Shown: positions 25,899 to 38,000 of the stretch, one piece after another | How positions within the stretch are numbered: the first letter of the stretch is position 1 | Layout of the letters: every line of letters starts with the position of its first letter | Assembly (NCBI RefSeq): GCF_003259675.1 | Contig: NZ_PZJG01000006.1 | Location: forward strand, 1-64,000 | Direction of reading: 5' to 3' | Origin: Macrococcoides bohemicum | GTDB taxonomy: Bacteria; Bacillota; Bacilli; Staphylococcales; Staphylococcaceae | Length of the DNA: 64,000 bases | Translations under genes and position numbers: made by a program | Notes under the pieces: generated by a model | Seen by the model: only the letters and a program-made list of their open reading frames with translations | Database searches by the model: none | Told to the model about the DNA's origin: nothing

Positions 25899-28800
25899 AT
25901 GGATGAAAGTATTAAGCCTTACATTTTGAGTTTAGACATCGGTACCGCATCAGTCGGTTATAGTGCAATGGATAAAAACTTTAATATCCTCAAATATCAC
26001 GATAAACATGCAATCGGTGTTCTTACTTTTGAATCAGCGAGTACTGCTGCTGAGCGTCGTTTGCAAAGAGGTGCGAGAAGAAGATATAACCGTCGTGTAA
26101 AACGATTAGGATTACTACAGGAAGTATTGGCACCACTCGTTAAGAATCCGAACTTCTATAAATATGAAAACCTTTCTAAGTGGAAAAATAATAATCATGA
26201 TTTTCAAGGGAAATCGTTATCGGAAGTTTTGAGATTTCTTGGTATGGATGGGCGCAAGTATCCTACAATCTATCATTTACAATATGCACTGCTTACAGAA
26301 CAAAAAAAGTTTGCTCCTGAGCTTATATACATAGCGTTGTATCATTTAGTGAAATATCGCGGACATTTTTTGTTTGATCAGCTTGACTTAAGCAAACGTA
26401 CAGGAAATGAAGGTGTCGCTGATTTACAGGAACTAATCGAATCATTTGAGTCACTAAATGAAATGAATCTATCAATAGATTCAGCTAAACTACAAGAAAT
26501 ATTTGAAATACTGAAAGATGAAAGTTTAACTAGAAATGATCGTTCAAAACAACTGAACAAAATTCAGAAACCTTTATCAGATATGTTTAAAATGTTGCTT
26601 GGGATGAAATTCAAAGAATTTGAGCTTTTTCCTGGAATGGACAATTACGAATCCTTAAAAGAAGACAAAAAGTCATATGCATTATCTGAAGACTATGAAG
26701 CTTCGATGAGTGAGCAATTAAAACAAGAGCAACGTGAATTTATTGAACTAGGAAATAAAGTATACATGTCATTAGTGCTTGAATCAATTCTACAAGATGC
26801 ATCGTGCGTATCACACTCTAAAGTTAATGATTACAATAAGTTTAAAAATGAATTAACAACTGTTAAAGATATTATTTATAAAAAAGATGCTACAAAACAA
26901 TTGTATACAAACATATTTGTTTCTTCTAAAGAGGCGATAAGAAATTATGATGCATTACCAAGCGATGAGAATTATAAAAAATTATGTTTATTTGATCAGT
27001 ATTTAAAGCATCCAAAAACCAAATATGATGACTTGAATAAAGAATTAAAAAAACATATCGACAAGTCTCATCCATTCTATGAATTACTTGAAGAAAACAA
27101 ATTGTTAAGAGTGTTAAATACCGTTGATAATTCAAGTATTCCAATGCAAAATAATCTTTTTGAAGCAGAACGTATATTAAAGAATCAGCAAAGTTATCAT
27201 AAAGAAATTACAAATGAAATGATTGAGCAAGTTTTAAGCATCATTAGATTCAGAATTACTTATTATGTAGGACCATTAGTAAAACATTCAGAAAACCAAA
27301 AGTTTGGATGGATGACTAGAAATTCGGATGAACGTATTAAACCATGGAATTTTGATAGTATTGTAAACCGCTCTAAGAGTGCTGAAGAGTTCATACGCAA
27401 AATGACGAATAAATGTACTTACTTGATGAATGAAGATGTACTTCCGAAAAACAGTTTGATTTATCAAGAAATGGAAGTATTAAATGAATTGAATGGTGTT
27501 CAAATTAGACCTGAAAATGCACCTAAACATAAGAAATATAGACTTGAACCAAGCGTAAAACTATATATTTATAATGAAATCTTCAAGAAAAGTAAGTCTG
27601 TAACACATAAATCATTAATCGATAAAATGAAAAAATCTGAACATAAGTCATTCTTTACATCTTTCGATGATAAGCTAAGGGTTTTTGGTACTCAGGATGA
27701 AACTAAATTTGTATCAAAACTATCAACATATCAAGATATGAATCGTATCATTGGTGATGTTGAAAATAATTACGACATGATTGAAGAAATTGTTCTTTGG
27801 ATTACAATATTTGAAGACAAAAATATACTTGAAGATAAAATTAAAGAAAAATATTCAGAGTTATCTAAGAAACAGATTGAACAGTTGAAGAAGCTCAACT
27901 ATTCTGGGTGGGGTAGAATTAGTGAAAAATTATTAACACATGACTATAAAGGTTTTACTGTAATTGATCTATTACGCCGAACAGATCAAAACTTTATGGA
28001 AATTATTACGAGTAAAGATTATGGTTTCAAAGAATTCATCTCTGACGAAAATCAAATCGAACACCATCAGGTAAGATACAAAGATGTCGCAGCATTAGCT
28101 ACATCACCAGCACTTAAGAAAGGGATTTGGAATACATTAGAAATTGTGCGTGAATTAACAACAATTTTTGGTGAACCTGAATACATTGTTATGGAGTTTG
28201 CTACTGAAGATGGTGAAAAAGCGAAACGACAAAAATCAAGAAAACAGCAGTGGGATAGTAATATTAAAGTTAATAAACTGAAGTCAGTTGCTGATTATAA
28301 AAAAGTCATTGATGAGTCTTCTGATGAAAACTTTGATTTTCAGAATGATAGGTTATGGCTCTATCTATCTCAAAATGGAAAATGTATGTATACACATGAA
28401 AGCATAGATTTAGGAAGATTATTAAATGATAAATCAAATCAAGTTTATGAAATAGATCATATTTATCCACAACGATTAGTGAAGGATGACAGTATTAATA
28501 ATAAGGTACTTGTAGTAAAATCTGCAAACCAACATAAGTCTGGGGATGCAATGCCACTTGAAAAAATGTCTGAAACGAAACGTGGATATATGATTAGTTT
28601 CTGGAAACGATTAAATGATAATGGTTTAATAAGCAGTACTAAATTGGCTAGATTAATGAAACAGACATTATCAGAACTAGATAAAGAAGGGTTCATTCAA
28701 AGACAGTTAGTAGAAACGAGACAAATTTCTTCTCACGTAAGAGATTTTCTAGAAGAAGAATATTCTGATACTAAAGTTATTCCTATGAAATCAAGATTTG

Positions 28801-29924
28801 CAAGTGAATTTAGAAAACGATTTGAAATTCCGAAGATACGTGAGCTTAATGATAGTCATCATGCGATTGATGCTTATTTGAACGGTGTTGTATACCTGGC
28901 AGGTCGAGTGTTATATCCAGATGTTGACTTCTTTGATTTTAACTTTAAACGTGAAAAAGTTCGTCAAAAGTGGAAAGCAATGGGAGAAAATTTAAATGAA
29001 AATAGAAAAAAAGATGACTTCTTCTTCTTTAATAAAATCAAAAATTTAGATCTATCACAAGGTGAATTATTGACTTCTAAGATTAAGATGGACATCGATA
29101 ACTTTAAAATTAATTACGTAAGAAAAACAGGTGGTCAAGAGAGCGCATTCTATAAACAGACAGCTTATTCACCAAAATTAAATCAAGCAAAATACGATTC
29201 TAACAAAAATGATTTTGTAGTTTATAAAGAAATGAAGGTTTTAAAATCGCATGCTATTTATTACGTAGAGGTTGGTAAGAATGGTAAACCTAAAGAAAAA
29301 TATAGCGTAGTAGATGAGCTAGTTATTGAAAGCTATCAAAATCAAGGATTATCAAAAGATGAACTTGCATTGTATTTAGCAAATAGAGAAAGTAAATTTG
29401 AAGTAACAGAAGCAAAGTATTTATTTGAAATTAATAAGGGAGATATTATTTATCTTAATGAACATCCGACTTATTTCGTTTCAAGTGGAGAAGTTATCAA
29501 CGGTCGTCAATTTAGAATGTCAATTGAAGAGCAAATTAACTTAAGAGAGACTTTAAGAGGTAAGATTAATCAATCTAAAGAAGAATTAAACGTAGTTTAT
29601 CAATCTGTCGCACAAAAACTTATTGAAGACTATGCGATTATACTACCGAAAAAAGATAAAGAATCTAAAATAGAAAAAATTATGAAATACTTTGAAACTA
29701 CAGAGATGACTTTAGAAGACTTTGAAAAGTGTATAAAAGAAGTTTTTAAAGTGGCTGGTGCAAACGCAGGACGCTCAGATTATCTGGGTGGAAGAATGAG
29801 TGGTCTGTCAGATACTACTTTCTTCGGTAAAGATATCAATGCTAAAATTCAATATAAATCAATTACAGGACTTAAATCCACAAAATTAAAATCCCTTTAT
29901 AAACTCGCGGAGTCATTAAAATGA
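25899..29924 (+). CDS. cas9: CRISPR-associated endonuclease Cas9 (type II-A)
   Basis: 1341-aa RNA-guided double-strand DNA endonuclease. RuvC-I has LSLDIGTASVGYS with Asp13; the Arg-rich bridge helix is RRLQRGARRRYNRRVKRL. RuvC-II has IVMEFATEDG with Glu766, HNH has EIDHIYPQ with His854, and RuvC-III has SHHAIDAYLNG with His988 and Asp991. All nuclease residues are intact. The length is that of the long II-A group (S. pyogenes-like), not of the 1053-aa S. aureus protein. The ATG at 25899 has AAAGGAG 8 bases before it. It forms an operon with cas1-cas2-csn2 with overlapping or close junctions. Confidence 0.98.
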   Translation: MDESIKPYILSLDIGTASVGYSAMDKNFNILKYHDKHAIGVLTFESASTAAERRLQRGARRRYNRRVKRLGLLQEVLAPLVKNPNFYKYENLSKWKNNNHDFQGKSLSEVLRFLGMDGRKYPTIYHLQYALLTEQKKFAPELIYIALYHLVKYRGHFLFDQLDLSKRTGNEGVADLQELIESFESLNEMNLSIDSAKLQEIFEILKDESLTRNDRSKQLNKIQKPLSDMFKMLLGMKFKEFELFPGMDNYESLKEDKKSYALSEDYEASMSEQLKQEQREFIELGNKVYMSLVLESILQDASCVSHSKVNDYNKFKNELTTVKDIIYKKDATKQLYTNIFVSSKEAIRNYDALPSDENYKKLCLFDQYLKHPKTKYDDLNKELKKHIDKSHPFYELLEENKLLRVLNTVDNSSIPMQNNLFEAERILKNQQSYHKEITNEMIEQVLSIIRFRITYYVGPLVKHSENQKFGWMTRNSDERIKPWNFDSIVNRSKSAEEFIRKMTNKCTYLMNEDVLPKNSLIYQEMEVLNELNGVQIRPENAPKHKKYRLEPSVKLYIYNEIFKKSKSVTHKSLIDKMKKSEHKSFFTSFDDKLRVFGTQDETKFVSKLSTYQDMNRIIGDVENNYDMIEEIVLWITIFEDKNILEDKIKEKYSELSKKQIEQLKKLNYSGWGRISEKLLTHDYKGFTVIDLLRRTDQNFMEIITSKDYGFKEFISDENQIEHHQVRYKDVAALATSPALKKGIWNTLEIVRELTTIFGEPEYIVMEFATEDGEKAKRQKSRKQQWDSNIKVNKLKSVADYKKVIDESSDENFDFQNDRLWLYLSQNGKCMYTHESIDLGRLLNDKSNQVYEIDHIYPQRLVKDDSINNKVLVVKSANQHKSGDAMPLEKMSETKRGYMISFWKRLNDNGLISSTKLARLMKQTLSELDKEGFIQRQLVETRQISSHVRDFLEEEYSDTKVIPMKSRFASEFRKRFEIPKIRELNDSHHAIDAYLNGVVYLAGRVLYPDVDFFDFNFKREKVRQKWKAMGENLNENRKKDDFFFFNKIKNLDLSQGELLTSKIKMDIDNFKINYVRKTGGQESAFYKQTAYSPKLNQAKYDSNKNDFVVYKEMKVLKSHAIYYVEVGKNGKPKEKYSVVDELVIESYQNQGLSKDELALYLANRESKFEVTEAKYLFEINKGDIIYLNEHPTYFVSSGEVINGRQFRMSIEEQINLRETLRGKINQSKEELNVVYQSVAQKLIEDYAIILPKKDKESKIEKIMKYFETTEMTLEDFEKCIKEVFKVAGANAGRSDYLGGRMSGLSDTTFFGKDINAKIQYKSITGLKSTKLKSLYKLAESLK

Positions 29925-30796
29925 GTTTCAGAACAATAGTGATAACAAAAGAGTCGAAACTGTCATTGCGAATGAATCATCTTGTTGTGAAGTCAGAGAC
30001 ACATACACAAGTTCCTATTGGAGAAATATCTTGTCTAATCATTGAAAATCCAAACATTTCGTTAACAGGTCATTTAATGAATGCTTTAACAGAAAATAAA
30101 ATTATGACAATTGTTTGTGGTAAAGATCATTTACCACAAACATTTCTACATGCAGTGTACGGGCATCATCGTCAATCCAGACTTATTGAGCAACAAATGA
30201 ATTGGCATCCAGAATTTAAGGAACGCATGTGGCAATTGATTATCAAGAAAAAAATAGAATATCAAAAGCAAATTATTAAGTACTATTTCAAAACACTGGA
30301 TGTTTCAATTTTCGATGAATACATCCGTGATGTTAAGCCTGGAGACTATACAAATAGAGAAGGTCATTCAGCGAAAGTATATTTTAATATTATCTTCAGT
30401 AACGAAATTACCAGAAACACAGAACATGTGAAAAATGCAGGGTTGGATTATGGGTATCAAATTATATTAGCAATATTTGCAAGAACAATAATAAGTAAAG
30501 GTTATCTTACAGAGATTGGAATCATGCATAGAAATGAATTTAATTTATATAATCTAGCATCTGACCTAATGGAAGTAATACGACCACTTATAGATTATAC
30601 TGTGCTGGATACAATTAGAGATTCATTTGAAAAAGAAGAAAAAAGAAAAATTGCAGATGTTCTCAATAAAAAAATATGTGTAAATAATAAAATGTATTAC
30701 TTAGTGAACGCCATAGAAATATATGTTGAAAGTGTATTTAAATATTTATCCACTGGAAATGAAAAATATATTAAGTTTCCAAGTTGGAAATATTAA
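29921..30796 (+). CDS. cas1: CRISPR-associated endonuclease/integrase Cas1
   Basis: 291-aa adaptation integrase that with Cas2 inserts new spacers at the leader end. The sequence begins MSFRTIVITKESKLSLRMNH and contains the conserved IMHRNEFNLYNLASDLME segment with the catalytic His and the following Glu/Asp region. The ATG overlaps the cas9 stop (ATGA), and CGGAG lies in front. The type II-A Cas1 length is normal. Confidence 0.96.
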   Translation: MSFRTIVITKESKLSLRMNHLVVKSETHTQVPIGEISCLIIENPNISLTGHLMNALTENKIMTIVCGKDHLPQTFLHAVYGHHRQSRLIEQQMNWHPEFKERMWQLIIKKKIEYQKQIIKYYFKTLDVSIFDEYIRDVKPGDYTNREGHSAKVYFNIIFSNEITRNTEHVKNAGLDYGYQIILAIFARTIISKGYLTEIGIMHRNEFNLYNLASDLMEVIRPLIDYTVLDTIRDSFEKEEKRKIADVLNKKICVNNKMYYLVNAIEIYVESVFKYLSTGNEKYIKFPSWKY

Positions 30797-30807
30797 AGGA
30801 GATATGT

Positions 30808-31131
30808 ATGGGGGCGAAATATTTGAGGTTATTTGTAATGTTCGATTTGCCAGTTGAAACTTCTAGGGAGAGGCGTGCTTATCGTCAGTTCGTCAAATAT
30901 TTGACTAAAGAAGGTTTTGTCAGAATACAATATTCTATCTATAGTAAGCTCATCTTTAATAGAGGTACATTGATTCACCAAATGAATAAGTTAAAGCAAG
31001 AAGTACCACTTAACGGAACAGTCCAGACCTTAACAGTAACTGAGAAGCAATTTAGTGAAATGACATATTTGGTAGGAGAACCTCCGCAAGGCATGATTGG
31101 ATTACGAACAGATAGGATGATTGAGTTATGA
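30808..31131 (+). CDS. cas2: CRISPR-associated protein Cas2
   Basis: 107-aa structural partner of Cas1 in spacer integration, with the family start YLRLFVMFDLPVETSRERRAY (ferredoxin-like strand and conserved Asp) and the GFVRIQYSIYSKL segment. The ATG at 30808 follows AAAGGAG 6 bases upstream; an in-frame TTG inside cas1 is not the start. The stop overlaps the csn2 start. Confidence 0.96.
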   Translation: MGAKYLRLFVMFDLPVETSRERRAYRQFVKYLTKEGFVRIQYSIYSKLIFNRGTLIHQMNKLKQEVPLNGTVQTLTVTEKQFSEMTYLVGEPPQGMIGLRTDRMIEL

Positions 31132-31973
31132 AAATATCAAGTAATCTGTCTGCAGTAATTGATATTAAAGAAAATAAAATTAACGCAATTACTTTTGAGG
31201 ATACTTATCAATGTAATGAATTTATAAGAAATTTGCTTAACTACCTTAATGCTAAAGAAGACGGAGATGACTTATTTAGTGAGCTGATAGATGAAGATAT
31301 TGAAACAGTTAATGTAAAGTCATTTCATAGTATTATACTTAATTGTGGGACTTTAGATTTGATATCAGAGAAACAGATGAAAGATGCTATGATGAAAAGA
31401 CTTGAGCAAGATTGTCTAGGTAAAGAAGAGATAGGAAATATATATGAACGCATTGAAAAAGAAATGAGCCTTTTATCTTCTATAATGAAGATAAAAGATG
31501 ATTATTATCAAATTGAGATAGATGAAACTCAGTTGAAGTTTAAACAATTTTTAAAGCTTTTTAAAATAGATGTTCATAATGATTTTAGTCATTTAAGTGC
31601 AATACAGGCGAGGAAAGCATGTATTGATTTGATGAAGGAGGAGAAAAAAGAAAATATTCTTTTTCTGTTGTTTCCTGAATCAAATCTGGGTGTGAAAGAC
31701 GTTAAAGCTTTTATGGATTTAATTAAAAATTATGGAATGACAACGATTATGGTTACAAATCATCCGTATTTTATGATAGAAGCGGATTCTTTGTCTATGA
31801 GTAAGGATAATATGACTTTATTTGATATTAATCAGGTTAGAGACGAATTTCGATTAATGTTCCCAAACGAAGAGATAGATGAGAACATTGTGAGACAAAT
31901 AGCTATTAATGAATTTTCTCGACAATACTTTATTAAAGATGAGCGCTATATCAGATTTATTAATGAGTACTAG
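31128..31973 (+). CDS. csn2: Csn2-like type II-A adaptation protein, long variant
   Basis: 281-aa protein in the fixed Csn2 position behind cas2, overlapping it by 4 bases. Csn2 forms rings around DNA ends during spacer acquisition. The length lies between the ~220-aa S. pyogenes form and the ~350-aa S. thermophilus form, so it belongs to a less common subfamily. A KKENILFLLFPES stretch with a following helix-strand pattern (MTTIMVTNHPYFM) resembles the C-terminal half of the Csn2 P-loop-like core; no intact Walker A motif is seen. Assignment is by position and weak sequence pattern. Confidence 0.8.
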   Translation: MKISSNLSAVIDIKENKINAITFEDTYQCNEFIRNLLNYLNAKEDGDDLFSELIDEDIETVNVKSFHSIILNCGTLDLISEKQMKDAMMKRLEQDCLGKEEIGNIYERIEKEMSLLSSIMKIKDDYYQIEIDETQLKFKQFLKLFKIDVHNDFSHLSAIQARKACIDLMKEEKKENILFLLFPESNLGVKDVKAFMDLIKNYGMTTIMVTNHPYFMIEADSLSMSKDNMTLFDINQVRDEFRLMFPNEEIDENIVRQIAINEFSRQYFIKDERYIRFINEY

Positions 31974-32056
31974 TCGTGTATAATAAGTAATAACTATAAA
32001 AACTGTTTCATTATCATTACAAAGAGTAGTTTATACCTCATAACTTCGTGTTTTGA
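31974..32056 (+). promoter_or_regulatory. CRISPR leader
   Basis: The 83-base AT-rich gap between csn2 and the first repeat ends in TTTTGAG directly at the repeat. This resembles the ATTTGAG leader-anchoring sequence of S. thermophilus-type II-A arrays, which directs Cas1-Cas2 to the first repeat. The leader side is therefore at the csn2 end. Confidence 0.7.
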
Positions 32057-35000
32057 GTTTTAGAACTATGATCTTTTAGAATGAAGTGAAACTATGGCAG
32101 TTGCTAAAGTTCAAGCAGTAGGTTTTAGAACTATGATCTTTTAGAATGAAGTGAAACAAAGGTATGGCAAAGTCATTTAAAGCTTCGTTTTAGAACTATG
32201 ATCTTTTAGAATGAAGTGAAACATATCGATTGGTCCACTCGCATTATTAAAGTTTTAGAACTATGATCTTTTAGAATGAAGTGAAACGTTTTATCATCTG
32301 AGTATATTGCAATATTGTTTTAGAACTATGATCTTTTAGAATGAAGTGAAACTGATTTTGATAAGACGGTAAATATTGTTATGTTTTAGAACTATGATCT
32401 TTTAGAATGAAGTGAAACTAGCAGAAACGCAGACATCACAAGCAGCAAGTTTTAGAACTATGATCTTTTAGAATGAAGTGAAACATTGACGAGAAGGTGC
32501 CAATAAAAGAGCTGTTTTAGAACTATGATCTTTTAGAATGAAGTGAAACCACTTGGAACGCTGTAGCTTTTGAAATGGCGTTTTAGAACTATGATCTTTT
32601 AGAATGAAGTGAAACATCGTCTACCTTTCTTCGTCCAAATCATAAGTTTTAGAACTATGATCTTTTAGAATGAAGTGAAACATCATTTATGGCGATGATT
32701 TAATGATGCGCGTTTTAGAACTATGATCTTTTAGAATGAAGTGAAACAACCCTATTACTTAATTTCTTAAGTAGTAGTTTTAGAACTATGATCTTTTAGA
32801 ATGAAGTGAAACGTTCGTAAGAGTGCTTAAGAATGATGTACAGTTTTAGAACTATGATCTTTTAGAATGAAGTGAAACCAAGTGAACTAATTGAATTAAT
32901 CATCATGTGTTTTAGAACTATGATCTTTTAGAATGAAGTGAAACATGATTGATAACTAACTTAAGTAAGTCTATGTTTTAGAACTATGATCTTTTAGAAT
33001 GAAGTGAAACACAGATTTGAAACAGAGACAGGCAAACCACGTTTTAGAACTATGATCTTTTAGAATGAAGTGAAACTAAATGAAAGCACACCATTTATTA
33101 TTTGTTGTTTTAGAACTATGATCTTTTAGAATGAAGTGAAACGATTAGTAGGTAATAAGAAAGATTGGTTCCGTTTTAGAACTATGATCTTTTAGAATGA
33201 AGTGAAACGTTTACTGCATCATTTAATAAAGCACCATTGTTTTAGAACTATGATCTTTTAGAATGAAGTGAAACGTCAATGAGTGTCACGACATATGGAA
33301 GTATGTTTTAGAACTATGATCTTTTAGAATGAAGTGAAACTAAAATGTTTTGATAATACATATGTTCTCTGTTTTAGAACTATGATCTTTTAGAATGAAG
33401 TGAAACACTTTGTTGCCCATTCGCACGATTTCCTCCGTTTTAGAACTATGATCTTTTAGAATGAAGTGAAACTAAGGCTGGCGAGGGCGTTAAGTGGCTT
33501 GCGTTTTAGAACTATGATCTTTTAGAATGAAGTGAAACGAAAGAGAATGCTGGATGTCGTTGTAGTATGTTTTAGAACTATGATCTTTTAGAATGAAGTG
33601 AAACAAAGAGAAATCATAGGAACCGCTCATGTAGTTTTAGAACTATGATCTTTTAGAATGAAGTGAAACTAAAGGATTCTTCCAATTGTTTCAAGGTAAG
33701 TTTTAGAACTATGATCTTTTAGAATGAAGTGAAACATTATTTAACAAGTGACCAAGAAAAAGATTGTTTTAGAACTATGATCTTTTAGAATGAAGTGAAA
33801 CTTGTACCATTGAATGTTATAAGCATGGTTGTTTTAGAACTATGATCTTTTAGAATGAAGTGAAACTGAAGATGCACAGTTTATTGAAATATACGAGTTT
33901 TAGAACTATGATCTTTTAGAATGAAGTGAAACAGAAAGAAAACTGGAGGAAACAAATACGTAGTTTTAGAACTATGATCTTTTAGAATGAAGTGAAACTT
34001 CTGAATTAAAACCGTTTCACTAATTTTAGTTTTAGAACTATGATCTTTTAGAATGAAGTGAAACTTCAAATAATGATTCGTTTGAAAGCGTCCAGTTTTA
34101 GAACTATGATCTTTTAGAATGAAGTGAAACCTTGCTTTAGGTTCTGCCATGGCATCTGTGTTTTAGAACTATGATCTTTTAGAATGAAGTGAAACAAGAA
34201 TAGAAAGCCTACATTTAACGACTGGTTTTAGAACTATGATCTTTTAGAATGAAGTGAAACGCAATTCAGCGTGGGGAGCAGATGCGTACTGTTTTAGAAC
34301 TATGATCTTTTAGAATGAAGTGAAACTGGTGGTCAACTTGTATATGATTATTACTTGTTTTAGAACTATGATCTTTTAGAATGAAGTGAAACGTAACGTT
34401 CAATCCGTGGAATGAGCGCCATGTTTTAGAACTATGATCTTTTAGAATGAAGTGAAACATATCCGAATTCATAAATTGATGGATATTTGTTTTAGAACTA
34501 TGATCTTTTAGAATGAAGTGAAACATTAGAATTAGTTTATGATAAAGAGATGCCGTTTTAGAACTATGATCTTTTAGAATGAAGTGAAACTCCGTACTAG
34601 TTCTAAAGCTAGTACGGTTGGTTTTAGAACTATGATCTTTTAGAATGAAGTGAAACACCATCTGTAATGATGGACTCATGGGAATAGTTTTAGAACTATG
34701 ATCTTTTAGAATGAAGTGAAACAGTATTGGTCGTACAATCTACATAACAGGTGTTTTAGAACTATGATCTTTTAGAATGAAGTGAAACACATTAGATGAA
34801 CTTATGGAAAAAGCTACGGTTTTAGAACTATGATCTTTTAGAATGAAGTGAAACAATTTTAGTTGATAGTGTGAGTAGTGTTTGTTTTAGAACTATGATC
34901 TTTTAGAATGAAGTGAAACATACTGTTTACCATCTGCATATCGCATGTTGTTTTAGAACTATGATCTTTTAGAATGAAGTGAAACAACACATTTATTTCG

Positions 35001-38000
35001 GATGTCGAGCCTATGGTTTTAGAACTATGATCTTTTAGAATGAAGTGAAACTTTTTCTGTAACTGAACAGTCTATGAATATGTTTTAGAACTATGATCTT
35101 TTAGAATGAAGTGAAACACAGAGTCGTGGCGTATCTCGGGTGTAAAGTTTTAGAACTATGATCTTTTAGAATGAAGTGAAACGAGTAAGCCTTTTCCTAC
35201 CCACTCGAATAAGTTTTAGAACTATGATCTTTTAGAATGAAGTGAAACTGTAAATTTCACGGTTCTTCGTGATATTTTGTTTTAGAACTATGATCTTTTA
35301 GAATGAAGTGAAACAAAAGTCTTATCAAGTTTTATCTTCTCAATGTTTTAGAACTATGATCTTTTAGAATGAAGTGAAACAGATATGTTTGTGAACAAGG
35401 ATTACGAAGTGTTTTAGAACTATGATCTTTTAGAATGAAGTGAAACCCATATGATTTTCCCCATATCTTTTTCGGTGTTTTAGAACTATGATCTTTTAGA
35501 ATGAAGTGAAACAAGCAAGACGTAAGGAACAGGAAATTGTTGTTTTAGAACTATGATCTTTTAGAATGAAGTGAAACAGGTTCATCGCTTTATATAAGAC
35601 GTTTCAGTTTTAGAACTATGATCTTTTAGAATGAAGTGAAACGTAGCGACATGGCACAAACTTCTAAAGTTAGTTTTAGAACTATGATCTTTTAGAATGA
35701 AGTGAAACTCGTTTTCGAGATACAGAGGTTCATCATTTGTTTTAGAACTATGATCTTTTAGAATGAAGTGAAACAGGACGTGACGGTTATAGATTAATCG
35801 GAGCGTTTTAGAACTATGATCTTTTAGAATGAAGTGAAACCATACTCACTTGATATGAGTTCCATATCTCGTTTTAGAACTATGATCTTTTAGAATGAAG
35901 TGAAACCGAAATACGTATAGATCACGTGTGAATACGTTTTAGAACTATGATCTTTTAGAATGAAGTGAAACAAGTTATTATGACAAAGGGAGTGTGAGGA
36001 GGTTTTAGAACTATGATCTTTTAGAATGAAGTGAAACCGCTTGTTCTGAAATGGTTAGTACTGCGATGTTTTAGAACTATGATCTTTTAGAATGAAGTGA
36101 AACTATCATAGTGACTTGATTTACTGTTTTGACGTTTTAGAACTATGATCTTTTAGAATGAAGTGAAACAAAAACTACTAAACGCTCATAATCATATATG
36201 TTTTAGAACTATGATCTTTTAGAATGAAGTGAAACATCTTTTTGCGTGCCATCTGTAGCCGTGAAGTTTTAGAACTATGATCTTTTAGAATGAAGTGAAA
36301 CATATCGATCCAATGGATTACTTTAGTAAGTGTTTTAGAACTATGATCTTTTAGAATGAAGTGAAACAAAAGAAATGGAAATTAAAAAAGTTGGTAAGTT
36401 TTAGAACTATGATCTTTTAGAATGAAGTGAAACATAAGAAGACAATTAAATATTGGGAAGATAGTTTTAGAACTATGATCTTTTAGAATGAAGTGAAACA
36501 TATAATCAGACAAAATCTTATAACTTAATGTTTTAGAACTATGATCTTTTAGAATGAAGTGAAACTGGTCCATCAGTTGAGAATAACTTTAACTCGTTTT
36601 AGAACTATGATCTTTTAGAATGAAGTGAAACGCAGTATGGAGGTATAATCCTCCGTTTATGTTTTAGAACTATGATCTTTTAGAATGAAGTGAAACAACA
36701 ACACAGATAATACTGTTACATCTACGTTTTAGAACTATGATCTTTTAGAATGAAGTGAAACAAATGGTATTAAAAACCACTTAATCTATCCGTTTTAGAA
36801 CTATGATCTTTTAGAATGAAGTGAAACTAAAATCAGTTTTCTTTCCCATGTTTTTTGTTTTAGAACTATGATCTTTTAGAATGAAGTGAAACTACCTCCG
36901 TTTAATTTCGTTTATATTTCGTGTTTTAGAACTATGATCTTTTAGAATGAAGTGAAACTTTAGGACCAAATGTTAATAACCCTGTTTCGTTTTAGAACTA
37001 TGATCTTTTAGAATGAAGTGAAACTAGTAGTGAAGCAATTACTTTAAAATATATGTTTTAGAACTATGATCTTTTAGAATGAAGTGAAACTACAAGCTGT
37101 GTTGTTGTCTCAGTGTTTGTGTTTTAGAACTATGATCTTTTAGAATGAAGTGAAACGGTTGAGCGCTATGTAAGTGAACAGTTAGGTTTTAGAACTATGA
37201 TCTTTTAGAATGAAGTGAAACTGCTATATCTGTACTTGCGCCTTCTCCGTTGTTTTAGAACTATGATCTTTTAGAATGAAGTGAAACCGAAAAATTTAAT
37301 TTGTGGGAGGTTTAACGGTTTTAGAACTATGATCTTTTAGAATGAAGTGAAACATAACAACTGCAACAATTTGAGCAACAATGTTTTAGAACTATGATCT
37401 TTTAGAATGAAGTGAAACTGTTCCGTACTTAAATAATGAGTATCTTATGTTTTAGAACTATGATCTTTTAGAATGAAGTGAAACTTATCGAGAACCCTGC
37501 ACATGGTCGTATCTGTTTTAGAACTATGATCTTTTAGAATGAAGTGAAACTAAAATGTTAGGAGAGTTCGCAGAGTTGATGTTTTAGAACTATGATCTTT
37601 TAGAATGAAGTGAAACGGCGGTATTACTCAAAATTACGATAGCTGGGTTTTAGAACTATGATCTTTTAGAATGAAGTGAAACGGCAGCGGACCAGGCCGG
37701 CGCAACATACGTGTTTTAGAACTATGATCTTTTAGAATGAAGTGAAACTTCCTTTTATCTTATTCTTCGCATTCTCAACGTTTTAGAACTATGATCTTTT
37801 AGAATGAAGTGAAACAAATATTGCAACTGAATATTTAGACTTACGTTTTAGAACTATGATCTTTTAGAATGAAGTGAAACTAAAAAGAACGCATTGACAG
37901 CTTACTTTGTGTTTTAGAACTATGATCTTTTAGAATGTATGTTTTAGAACTATGATCTTTTAGAATGAAGTGAAACTTAATCTACTGCTTTTCTACGTCT

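Noticed and set aside
33881-36573. Minus-strand ORFs with the repeated peptide FHFILKDHSSKT
   Set aside because: Translation of the CRISPR repeat on the wrong strand; not genes.
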